Assembly (NCBI RefSeq): GCF_041395345.1
Contig: NZ_JAWLAR010000005.1
Location: 168,127-232,126, forward strand
DNA: 64,000 nt
Reading direction: 5' to 3'
Source of the DNA: Dokdonella sp041395345
GTDB lineage: Bacteria > Pseudomonadota > Gammaproteobacteria > Xanthomonadales > Rhodanobacteraceae
This document shows, one piece after another, positions 1 through 7,427 of the stretch; positions within the stretch are counted from its first letter, which is position 1, and each line of letters begins with the position of its first letter. The notes below the pieces were generated by a model. That model was not told the origin of the DNA. It ran no database searches and saw only the letters and a program-made list of their open reading frames with translations. The position numbers and the translations under genes were made by a program.

Positions 1-92
1 CGACGGACTTCGTCCGCGAGCTGGTCGAGGACAGGATGTATCCGCTGACGCCACACGGTCTAGCCGACGCGATGCGCTATCTGGGGCGGTAG
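1..92 (+). CDS. C-terminal end of an unidentified protein (truncated by window edge)
   Basis: An open frame runs from base 3 to a TAG at 90-92 and encodes the last 29 residues of a protein ending in MRYLGR. The composition fits a real gene (RELVEDRMYPLTPHGLAD) but the fragment is too short to assign a family. The start lies outside the window. A GGGAAT/GGGATT repeat cluster begins a few bases after the stop, so the gene is separated from btuB by about 590 bp of repeat and riboswitch sequence. Confidence 0.6.
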   Translation, partial: TDFVRELVEDRMYPLTPHGLADAMRYLGR

Positions 93-96
93 GAGC

Positions 97-337
97 CGGG
101 AGTGGGGAACGGGGAATAGGGAATAGGGAATAGGGAATAGGGAATAGGGAATAGGGAATAGGGAATAGGGATTGGGGATTGGGGATTGGGGATTGGGTTG
201 TATCGCTTCTGGCGGTACAGCGAATTATTCTCCACAAGAGGTGGCGCCCGACTGCTCCGGGAAACAGTCTTCCCTGGCTAGCGGCGCGCCTTGCGCCGCC
301 CAATCCCCAATCCCCAATCCCTATCCCCCACTCCCGC
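97..337. repeat. Inverted GGGAAT/GGGATT repeat pair (element A) with 7-bp tandem tract
   Basis: The left arm (97-198) starts CGGGAGTGGGG, runs through about eight contiguous GGGAATA units and finishes with four GGGGATT units. About 100 bp of unique sequence follows. The right arm (300-337) is the reverse complement: CAATCCCC units, then CCCCCACTCCCG. Both the outer (GGGAGTGGGG) and inner (GATTGGGG) parts of the arms match in inverted orientation, so the transcript could fold back. The 7-bp tract is a likely slippage site. No protein is supported between the arms. Confidence 0.85.
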
Positions 338-364
338 CTTCCCATCAGGTACACTGCGCGCCAC

Positions 365-548
365 CACAGGTGCCCGATTTCTGATCGGGTGAAACGGGAA
401 GCCGGTCCGCGATTCGTCGCAATTCCGGCGCTGCCCCCGCAACGGTAGGCAAGACAAACCTGATCGATTGACCACTGTGCAACGCACGGGAAGGTGATCA
501 GGCCGATGCGATCCGCATCGCTTGCAAGCCCGGAGACCGGCCTGAGGC
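365..548 (+). promoter_or_regulatory. Cobalamin (B12) riboswitch upstream of btuB
   Basis: The conserved blocks of an AdoCbl-type riboswitch occur in order: GGTGCCC at about 369, GGGTGAAACGGGAA near 385-400, the B12-box-like core GCTGCCCCCGCAAC near 429-444, CCACTGTGC near 472, GGGAAGG near 489, and the closing AAGCCCGGAGACCGGCC near 528-544. It ends about 135 bp before the btuB ATG. By family knowledge, B12 binding would reduce expression of the receptor gene. The intervening 549-681 stretch contains no gene and could carry the expression platform. A possible -10 (TACACT, 350-355) lies just ahead of the aptamer. Confidence 0.93.
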
Positions 549-681
549 AGACGTCTGATGACGTCTTCAGTTCCAGGCGTTGCGGCGGGCAACGGACGGG
601 CATGAGTGGCTCCGTCCACGCGCGCTTGTTTCTCCGTGGCAACCCCTGGTTTTTCGCGGGTGTGCGTCCGGAGAATCCATC

Positions 682-2484
682 ATGTACCGTAATTTCCTGT
701 TTTCGATCAGCCTTCTTGCCGCGCTTGGCGGCACCGCCCGTGCAGACGATCCCATCCTGCAGCCGGATGTCATCGTCACGGCCACGCGCTTCGCACAAAC
801 CATTGACGACACCCTGGCCGATGTCAGCGTCATCACGCGTGAAGACATCGAGATCAGCGGCACGCGCGACATCAGCGACCTGCTGCGCTTGCAGGCCGGT
901 GTCGACGTGGCCCGCACCGGCGGTGCCGGAGGCCAGACTTCGGTGTTCCTGCGCGGCACCAACAACAACAATGTGCTCGTGCTGGTCGACGGCGTTCGTG
1001 CGGCTTCGCTGAGTACGGGCGCATTCACCTGGGAGACCCTGCCGCTGGCCTCGATCGAACGCATCGAGATCGTGCGCGGTCCGCGTGCAAGCTACTGGGG
1101 CTCGGATGCGATTGGTGGTGTCATACAGATCTTCACGCGAAAACTCGATGGCCCGCGCATCGCCGTGGGCTATGGCAGCTATGAAGATGCCAAGGCCGAT
1201 GTCGGCATCGGCCAGCGCTTTGACCAGGGCGGATACAGTGTCCAGATCGGCGCTCGGAGCGTCGGAGGATTTCCGAGCCAGAACGAAAACGGCTTCGGGT
1301 ACGAGGACAAGGACCACGGCCTGAGCAACCAGCATCTGGGTGCACGCGCCGACTACACCTGGGGCGAGCAGACGCTTGCCGGTGTTTTCGTGCGCAGCCA
1401 GGGCTCGGCCGAATTCGCAGGTGGCGAATCGAATTTCACCGAGCAGGTGTTCAATGGCTCGGTCTCCGGCCACATCACGTCAGCCTGGCAACACCGGCTG
1501 AATCTGGGCTATGACTTCGAGCAATATCAGACGCCCGCCTATTTTTCGCAGTTCGAAACGCGGCGGGATTCCCTGGGCTGGCAGAACGAGATTGCCCTGG
1601 CCAGGTCCCAGCGCCTGATTCTCGGCATCGACTACGTCAACGAGCAGGGCGAGAACCTCGATACCTTCAGCAATTCGCCGGTATACGACGAAAGCCGCAA
1701 CAACACCGGTCTGTATGCAGGGTGGCATGCAGGGACTGAGCGACTGGACAGCGAGGTCGCCGTCCGCTTCGACGATAACAGCCTGTTCGGTACCCACTGG
1801 ACAGGTTCGGCCGCGGCAGGCTGGCGCTTCGGGGACAATGCGCGTGGTTATGCGAGCTACGGAGAAGGCTTTCGCGGCCCGACCCTGAACGAACAGTATT
1901 CGCCTGGCTTCGGGGGTCTGTACGCGGGCAATCCGGACCTGCAGCCGGAAGAGTCGCGCAGTGCGGAGATCGGCCTGGAGTTTTCGCCCGCTACCGGGCA
2001 ACAGATCAAGGTCAACGCCTACTCGACCCGGATCACCAACCTGATCAGCTTCACCGGCGTGGATTTTCAGGCCGAGAACATCGCCAAGGCACGCATCGAC
2101 GGCGTCGAGCTGGCCTACGAAAAGCAGGCTGGATCGTGGCAGATGAATCTGGCCTACACCTGGCAGGATCCGCGCAACGAGGACAGCGGAACACCCCTGC
2201 TTCGGCGCCCGGAACAAAAGTTTGCAGGTTCGCTGGACCGCGTTTTCGGCGAATCGGGGAGGTTCGGCATCGAGCTGTTTCATTCCGGCGAACGTCAGGA
2301 CGTGGCCGGCATCAAGTTGCAGCCCTATACCCTCGTCAACCTGCGCGGAAGCTGGGATTTTTCGCCGCAATGGTCCGTGGTCGCCCGTGCCGAGAACATC
2401 GGAAACGTCGACTACGAACTGGCCTACGGGTACAACACGCCAGGCAGATCGATCCTGCTCGAGGTGGTCTGGTCAGGCGACTGA
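682..2484 (+). CDS. btuB: TonB-dependent vitamin B12 receptor BtuB
   Basis: A 600-residue outer-membrane receptor. The start ATG at 682 follows GGAG at 670-673; an upstream in-frame extension would run through the riboswitch and is rejected. Residues 1-21 form a signal peptide (cleavage near TARA-DD). A TonB box (DVIVTATR) follows, then the plug domain with LRGTNNNNVLVLVDGVR and IERIEIVRGPRASYWGSDA, then a beta-barrel ending in an aromatic-rich C-terminus. The length is close to the usual 600-620. It imports corrinoids with TonB-ExbBD energy. The cobalamin riboswitch directly upstream makes BtuB far more likely than a siderophore receptor. No cob genes are present nearby. Confidence 0.93.
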   Translation: MYRNFLFSISLLAALGGTARADDPILQPDVIVTATRFAQTIDDTLADVSVITREDIEISGTRDISDLLRLQAGVDVARTGGAGGQTSVFLRGTNNNNVLVLVDGVRAASLSTGAFTWETLPLASIERIEIVRGPRASYWGSDAIGGVIQIFTRKLDGPRIAVGYGSYEDAKADVGIGQRFDQGGYSVQIGARSVGGFPSQNENGFGYEDKDHGLSNQHLGARADYTWGEQTLAGVFVRSQGSAEFAGGESNFTEQVFNGSVSGHITSAWQHRLNLGYDFEQYQTPAYFSQFETRRDSLGWQNEIALARSQRLILGIDYVNEQGENLDTFSNSPVYDESRNNTGLYAGWHAGTERLDSEVAVRFDDNSLFGTHWTGSAAAGWRFGDNARGYASYGEGFRGPTLNEQYSPGFGGLYAGNPDLQPEESRSAEIGLEFSPATGQQIKVNAYSTRITNLISFTGVDFQAENIAKARIDGVELAYEKQAGSWQMNLAYTWQDPRNEDSGTPLLRRPEQKFAGSLDRVFGESGRFGIELFHSGERQDVAGIKLQPYTLVNLRGSWDFSPQWSVVARAENIGNVDYELAYGYNTPGRSILLEVVWSGD

Positions 2485-2574
2485 TCGGCGCCGACAGCGA
2501 GGCATCCGGCCTCGCATCTGTCACACGCCCCCGCTCCATGCCAGAATGCTGGCTGGAGCGCGTGGGGAAAGGCT

Positions 2575-4986
2575 GTGAGCAACGCTGCAAGTGGATCGGC
2601 CGGAAAAGCTGAGAACAAGGTCAAACTGGTGAGACTTGCCGAGCGCGCGTTTCCCAGACGCGTGCGTTTCCTGCTGGACGGACTGCAGGAACGCACCGCG
2701 TACTTCGAGGGTGCGCTGGGCCAGCTGTTCGATGAAGTCGAGCAACGCCTGTTCAAGCAGGCCGACTGTGCTCGCAGCAACGAACAACAGGCGCGATTCT
2801 TCGAGGCGATCCGCGAGATCAAGCGCGGCAAATCGGACATGCTGCCGAGATTCCTCGTCCATCTCGAATCAAGCCTGGCGACGATCGACAAGGAGCCCTC
2901 CGACACCGAGCAGGCGCCCGGGCGGGCCAACCGCAACCAGACCAAGCTTGAGCTGGTCGACTCTCGCGACCTCGAGATTTCCCTGGCCATCCAGGATATC
3001 GGCAACAAGACCGAAATCCGGCACACCTCTGCCCTGCACTTGCTCGGGCACCGGCTCGGCGTCATTGCCGGTCGCGCGGCTTTCGAATCGAGCGACATGC
3101 CGCTGGGCCCGATGGCCCTGGCCAGGGCCCTCGAATATGCGCTGTGCGAACTCGATCTCGAGCAGGAAGACCGCATCAACGTGTTCCATGATTTCGACAG
3201 CGTGGTCATGGGCACGATCGGACAGTTCTACGAGAACCTGAATCGCTATCTTGCAGAACAGGGCGTGTTGCCGAACCTGCAATTCCAGGGGCACAAGGGT
3301 CCCGCGCAGAAAACGGGCGGCGGCAAGGCTCCGGCAGCGGATGCGGAGCAGGCACCGGGTGGCGAAGAAGGTACGGCGGCAGAGTCGCCTTCCGGCGGCC
3401 AGCCCCAGCCCGGCCAACGCTACGCCAGCAGCCCGCCGGCTCAAGGCCGGCCCGCTCCCGGTCAGCCCGGCCCGAGCCCGCGCAGACCTGCAGCGGCGCA
3501 GAGTTTCCCGGCCGACCCGTCCTCCTCACTCTCGGAGCAACCCGACTCCAATCTGTTCGCATCGCTGCGCGGACTGCTGGCCGAACGCAGGCGTTCGCTG
3601 GATGTCCAGCAACCAGCATCGCCATCCGGATACATGGCGACGCGCGAAGATCTGCAAAGTGTACTCGGGGCGCTGCAGTCCATCTCCGCCGAACCCATTC
3701 AGCAGAACGGAAAGACCGTGCCGCGGAGCATCGGCCACGTCAAGCAGGATCTGCTCAATGAATTGCGCGCCAAGAGTCCGGATGGCCAGACGCCCGTGCT
3801 GGCCGAAGAGGATTCCGACACGATCGATCTGGTCGGCATGCTGTTCGACTACATCGGCCAGAACCTTGCTTCGCATTCCGGCAGCCGCGAGCTGATCTCC
3901 AAACTGCAGGTGCCGGTGCTGCGCAGCGCGATCAGCGACAAGAACTTCTTCACCCAGCGCGATCATCCGGCACGACAGCTGCTGAACAACGTGGCTGAAG
4001 CCAGCGTGATGTGGATGGGTGACGAGGAGACCGATACCGGCCTTGTCGACACAATGACTTCGATGGTCGACCGGGTCTCGAAGGAATTCACCGGCGACAT
4101 GACTCTGGTGGAATCGCTGCTGGATGACCTGGGCCGCTACATGTCCCAGATTACCCGCCGCGCCGAAATCACCGAACGCCGTCACATCGACGCCGCGAAA
4201 GGACGCGAGCGACTCGACCTTTCACGCGAACAGGCAAATTCCGCGATCGCCCGCCTGCTCAAGCGCGGCAAGCCGGCACCGATGGTACGCGCTGTCCTCG
4301 AGCAGGCATGGACCGACGTTCTGGCCCTGACCCTGCTGCGGCAAGGCGAGGACAGCCAGGCCTATCGCCGTTGCCTTGCCGTTGCCGACCAGCTGATGCA
4401 GATCGGCTCCGGCTCCGATGTCGCCAAGGTCGAGGACAAGGTCCGTGAGGAAGTGCGCAGTGGCCTGCTCCAGGTCGGCCTGCATAGCGACGAAGTCGAA
4501 GGTGTTGTAGCCAAGCTGTTTGATCCGGCTTCGGTCGAGAAGAAGTCCAGCCACACCGAACTGGCCCATGCGCTCAAGAACAAGGCGCGCCTCGGTGGAG
4601 AAGTGGCGACCGGCAAGGCCGGGGAAAAGGCAGCGGAGGGTGACGGTCCGCCCAAGCCGTTGACTGCCGAAGAAAAGGACATGGTCCAGCGAATCCGTAC
4701 ATTGCCATTTGGCACCTGGTTCGAGTTCGTCACCAACCAGCAGGGCAGCGTGGTGCGTCGCAAGCTGGCCTGGTTTTCGACCGTCACGGGCCGGTGCCTA
4801 TTCGTCAACCAGCGTGGCGCACGTGCCGAGGAAAAGACCATCGAGCAGCTGGCCAGGGATCTGGTCCGGGGTCAGGTGCGCATACACAAGAACGAATCAG
4901 GCAGCCTCATTGACCGCGCCTGGAAAGCGATCATGGGCAAATTGCAGCAATTCACCGGGCAGCCGGGTCTACCTGCTTCAGCGTGA
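2575..4986 (+). CDS. DUF1631 family protein
   Basis: An 803-residue cytoplasmic protein starting with GTG at 2575. The N-terminal half (to about residue 230) is helical and charged. Residues about 240-320 form a Pro/Gln/Gly/Ala-rich low-complexity linker. The rest is again helical, and a small beta-rich tail begins near residue 710 (PFGTWFEFV, RRKLAWFS, GRCLFVNQRG). Such a tail is typical of DUF1631 proteins and resembles a c-di-GMP or PilZ-like fold. Function is not established. The next gene, 11 bp downstream, encodes a PilZ protein, and the two are probably cotranscribed, which hints at a c-di-GMP or motility-related role (inference). Confidence 0.82.
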   Translation: MSNAASGSAGKAENKVKLVRLAERAFPRRVRFLLDGLQERTAYFEGALGQLFDEVEQRLFKQADCARSNEQQARFFEAIREIKRGKSDMLPRFLVHLESSLATIDKEPSDTEQAPGRANRNQTKLELVDSRDLEISLAIQDIGNKTEIRHTSALHLLGHRLGVIAGRAAFESSDMPLGPMALARALEYALCELDLEQEDRINVFHDFDSVVMGTIGQFYENLNRYLAEQGVLPNLQFQGHKGPAQKTGGGKAPAADAEQAPGGEEGTAAESPSGGQPQPGQRYASSPPAQGRPAPGQPGPSPRRPAAAQSFPADPSSSLSEQPDSNLFASLRGLLAERRRSLDVQQPASPSGYMATREDLQSVLGALQSISAEPIQQNGKTVPRSIGHVKQDLLNELRAKSPDGQTPVLAEEDSDTIDLVGMLFDYIGQNLASHSGSRELISKLQVPVLRSAISDKNFFTQRDHPARQLLNNVAEASVMWMGDEETDTGLVDTMTSMVDRVSKEFTGDMTLVESLLDDLGRYMSQITRRAEITERRHIDAAKGRERLDLSREQANSAIARLLKRGKPAPMVRAVLEQAWTDVLALTLLRQGEDSQAYRRCLAVADQLMQIGSGSDVAKVEDKVREEVRSGLLQVGLHSDEVEGVVAKLFDPASVEKKSSHTELAHALKNKARLGGEVATGKAGEKAAEGDGPPKPLTAEEKDMVQRIRTLPFGTWFEFVTNQQGSVVRRKLAWFSTVTGRCLFVNQRGARAEEKTIEQLARDLVRGQVRIHKNESGSLIDRAWKAIMGKLQQFTGQPGLPASA

Positions 4987-4997
4987 GGGTTACCAAA

Positions 4998-5336
4998 ATG
5001 AACGAGCATAGACGCTCACCACGCAAGGCCGCTTTCGTGACCATTCCGGTCACGAACAAGATGACCGGCCAGACGATGGGGCGGATCGGCAATCTGTCCG
5101 CTGATGGCATGCTGATGGTGTGCGATCAGAAAGTCGCCGATGGCGCCCTGTTCCAATTCGGCTTCGAGCTGACCAATGGTCGCGGGCAACCCCAGACGAT
5201 TGAAGTGGGGGCGCAGGAAATGTGGGAAGAACCCGCCAATGTTCCGGGTCAGTACTGGGCCGGATTCCATTTCATCGACATCTCCGACCGCGATCTCGAA
5301 GCGATCGAATCCTGGCTCGGCGATCTCGAGGACTAG
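4998..5336 (+). CDS. PilZ domain protein (probable c-di-GMP receptor)
   Basis: A 112-residue protein made up of a single PilZ domain. The ATG at 4998 is preferred over a GTG at 4983 because GAGGG at about 4985-4989 then serves as the ribosome site. The N-terminus carries the RxxxR-type loop (RRSPR, residues 5-9). The second c-di-GMP motif appears as NLSADG (residues 33-38), fitting [D/N]xSxxG. Both ligand motifs are therefore present. It follows the DUF1631 gene closely and probably shares its transcript. The target pathway cannot be read from the sequence. Confidence 0.88.
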   Translation: MNEHRRSPRKAAFVTIPVTNKMTGQTMGRIGNLSADGMLMVCDQKVADGALFQFGFELTNGRGQPQTIEVGAQEMWEEPANVPGQYWAGFHFIDISDRDLEAIESWLGDLED

Positions 5337-5365
5337 CCGGCTGGAGAAATTTCGGCAAGGTTCGT

Positions 5366-5405
5366 GTCGCCACCGCGCGGGCCTGGCTGGGCGGACGGTG
5401 GCGAC
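5366..5405. terminator. Hairpin between convergent PilZ and TetR genes
   Basis: GTCGCCACCG (5366-5375) and CGGTGGCGAC (5396-5405) are perfect 10-bp inverted arms with a 20-nt loop, placed between two converging genes. No T-tract follows on either strand, so calling it a terminator is tentative; an RNA-protecting 3' hairpin is equally possible. Confidence 0.4.
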
Positions 5406-5408
5406 CTG

Positions 5409-6083
5409 TCAGGTGACCGGATTGCGCGGCGCATAGGCACGCAGGAACAAGTCGACGGTAGCCGAAACGTGCGCTTCGATTTCCGCTTCGGCAAACGGAG
5501 CGCCGGTGCATCCGCAAAGCTGACGCGCATGCAGCTCACCCTTGAGCAGGCAAAAGAACTGCGAGGAAGCGCGCGGAATATCGGGCACGACCAATTGGCC
5601 GGCCTCCACTTCACGTTCAAGAAAACTCGCGAATTCGCTTTGCAGGGTCTGCGGTCCTGCTTCCCAGAACATTTGTGCCAGCTTTTCGGATCCGCCAGCA
5701 CCCGTGGTCAGCAAGCGGTGCAAGGCAATGGCCTCTTCACTGGTCACCAGGGCGAAGAACGCTCGCGCGATGGCCAGCAGCTGCTCGCGCAGCGGTCCGC
5801 GCACGTCGACGTCGAACAACTCGCCAGGCATCTGCTCGGCACATTTCGCCCTGACTGCTTCGGCGAACAGGCTTTCCTTGTCCGTGAAGTGGCTGTAGAC
5901 GGTCAGCTTGGAGACACCGGCCAGAGCCGCGATCGTATCCATGCTGGTTCCGTCGAATCCGTGCACGGGAAACAGCTGCTTGGCAGCCTGCAGGATGGCA
6001 GCCCGCTTTTCGAGATCCTTGGGACGCCCCGGACCACAGGACTTGGCGGTGGATGCATTCATCGAAGAAATTACTGGACTCAT
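5409..6083 (-). CDS. TetR/AcrR family transcriptional regulator
   Basis: About 224 residues from the ATG at 6083 (217 from the ATG at 6062; neither has a clear ribosome site). The N-terminal helix-turn-helix is clear: GRPKDLEKRAAILQAAKQLF, then TSMDTIAALAGVSKLTVYSHF and FTDKESLFAEAV. The C-terminal half is the variable ligand-binding domain. The gene is transcribed divergently from an RND adaptor/pump pair across about 64 bp, the usual arrangement for a local repressor of drug efflux. The inducer is unknown. Confidence 0.9.
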   Translation of the reverse strand: MSPVISSMNASTAKSCGPGRPKDLEKRAAILQAAKQLFPVHGFDGTSMDTIAALAGVSKLTVYSHFTDKESLFAEAVRAKCAEQMPGELFDVDVRGPLREQLLAIARAFFALVTSEEAIALHRLLTTGAGGSEKLAQMFWEAGPQTLQSEFASFLEREVEAGQLVVPDIPRASSQFFCLLKGELHARQLCGCTGAPFAEAEIEAHVSATVDLFLRAYAPRNPVT

Positions 6084-6147
6084 CAGTTTTGCATGATTAC
6101 TATACCACGCAGTACACGAACTGTCGCTGCCTGCGGGAATTGTAACC
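6084..6147. promoter_or_regulatory. Divergent TetR / RND promoter region
   Basis: This 64-bp region is the only spacer between the divergent regulator and efflux genes. A TATAGT (-10-like, minus strand, 6104-6099) lies about 16 bp before the regulator start. The overlapping TACTAT/TATACC could serve the plus strand. TACT...AGTA half-sites flank ATACCACGC (6098-6114) and form a short imperfect dyad that could be the operator. These assignments are guesses from position and composition. Confidence 0.35.
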
Positions 6148-7248
6148 ATGCACTCCACCGCTGTCGCCCGAACTGCCTGTGCCGCACTGCTGGCCGCCTT
6201 GCTGGCGGGCTGCAGCACACAGGCCGAAATCGCTGCCCCGCCCCGTATCGCACGCGTGGCCCAGGTCGAGGCCAACAGCGTTCAGGGTGTCGAGGTCTAC
6301 CCGGGTGATGTGCATGCCCGCCACGAAAGCGGGCTGGGCTTTCGCGTGAGTGGCAAGATCAATGCGCGCAAGGTCGACGTCGGCGCCCACGTCAGGAACG
6401 GCCAGGTGCTGGCGACCATCGACCCGCGCGACCTGGAGCTGGCCCAGGCCAGCGCCCAGGCGACGCTGGCCTCGGCCGAGGCAGCCTACCAGCTGGCAAG
6501 ATCCGAACATGATCGCTACAAGACCTTGAGCGACAAGCGTTTTGTCAGCCAGTTCGACCTCGAAGCCAAGACCAACGCGCTGGCAGCGGCGAAAGCCCAT
6601 GTCACCGAGGCGCGCGCCGCGCTCGACACGGCCCGCAACCAGGCCAACTACGCCGAGCTGCGCGCCGACGCCGATGGTGTGATCACGGCAGTTTCGGCTG
6701 AGGCCGGGCAGGTCGTCGGTGCCGGCCAGGTCGTCATGACCCTGGCCCATGATGGCCCCAAGGAAGTCGAGATCAGCGTACCCGAGCAAGCCATCGCGCA
6801 GCTCGAGGTGGGTGCCGAAGCCGCCGTCGAGTTGTGGACCGAATCCGGCACGCTGCAGCAGGCTCGCGTGCGCGAGATTGCCCCGGACGCCGATTCGACG
6901 ACGCGCACCTATCGCGTCCGCGTCGCCTTCGCAGAGGACGCCAGCGGCGCCCGCCTCGGCCAGACCGCACGCGTCTACTTCACTTCAGCCGGCAACGAAC
7001 ATCAGGTGCGCGTTCCCCTGAGCGCGCTCTACGAAAAGGATGGCGAGCCGGCGATCTGGCTGGTCGACCCGAACACAAGCAAGGTCCACCTCACCGCCGT
7101 GGAGTTGCAGAACTATGGCGAGAGCGGTGCCCTGATCAACAACGGCCTGGAATCGGAGAGCTGGATCGTGACCGCGGGCGTACACCGTCTGCGCGAGGGG
7201 GAGGTCATCAATCCGATCGACGATCTCAACCGCCGCGTCACCTTCTGA
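6148..7248 (+). CDS. RND efflux periplasmic adaptor (membrane fusion lipoprotein)
   Basis: A 366-residue membrane fusion protein. Residues 1-21 form a lipoprotein signal with lipobox LAGC (Cys about 22), so it should be anchored to the inner membrane. The order is typical: a first barrel/lipoyl half (GLGFRVSGKINARKVDVGAHVRNGQVLATIDPRD region), a helical hairpin (about residues 105-165, rich in Ala and Glu/Lys heptads), the second lipoyl half (ADGVITAVSAEAGQVVGAGQVV), then beta-barrel and membrane-proximal domains. It links the RND pump encoded 179 bp downstream to a TolC-type channel; a TolC gene lies 4.6 kb away. Confidence 0.92.
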   Translation: MHSTAVARTACAALLAALLAGCSTQAEIAAPPRIARVAQVEANSVQGVEVYPGDVHARHESGLGFRVSGKINARKVDVGAHVRNGQVLATIDPRDLELAQASAQATLASAEAAYQLARSEHDRYKTLSDKRFVSQFDLEAKTNALAAAKAHVTEARAALDTARNQANYAELRADADGVITAVSAEAGQVVGAGQVVMTLAHDGPKEVEISVPEQAIAQLEVGAEAAVELWTESGTLQQARVREIAPDADSTTRTYRVRVAFAEDASGARLGQTARVYFTSAGNEHQVRVPLSALYEKDGEPAIWLVDPNTSKVHLTAVELQNYGESGALINNGLESESWIVTAGVHRLREGEVINPIDDLNRRVTF

Positions 7249-7292
7249 TCTGGACGACATCCGCGCCGGCTCGAGAATCAACCGGTTCAACC

Positions 7293-7349
7293 CCTCTTCC
7301 TGTGCTGCTGGAGATCCTCCCTCTCCCCGCCAGCAGCACAGTGAAGAGG
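7293..7349 (+). promoter_or_regulatory. Long stable hairpin between RND adaptor and pump genes
   Basis: CCTCTTC plus CTGTGCTGCTGG (7293-7311) pairs with CCAGCAGCACAG, one bulged T, and GAAGAGG (7330-7349). This gives a 19-bp stem with a single-nucleotide bulge and an 18-nt loop. It lies inside the adaptor-pump spacer. No T-run follows (ACTCACGCC), so it is not a standard intrinsic terminator. It may act as an attenuator or an mRNA segment stabiliser setting adaptor:pump ratio (inference). Confidence 0.65.
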
Positions 7350-7427
7350 ACTCACGCCTCCGCGAAGTCGGCATGCGCCGGGAGTATTCGCTCGAGGCCT
7401 GCAGGGGAATAGCCCGAGAGCGCAACG

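Noticed and set aside
2421..3215. Minus-strand open frames across the btuB end and the DUF1631 start
   Set aside because: They overlap two well-supported plus-strand genes and are Arg/Ser-rich, typical of antisense frames in GC-rich DNA.
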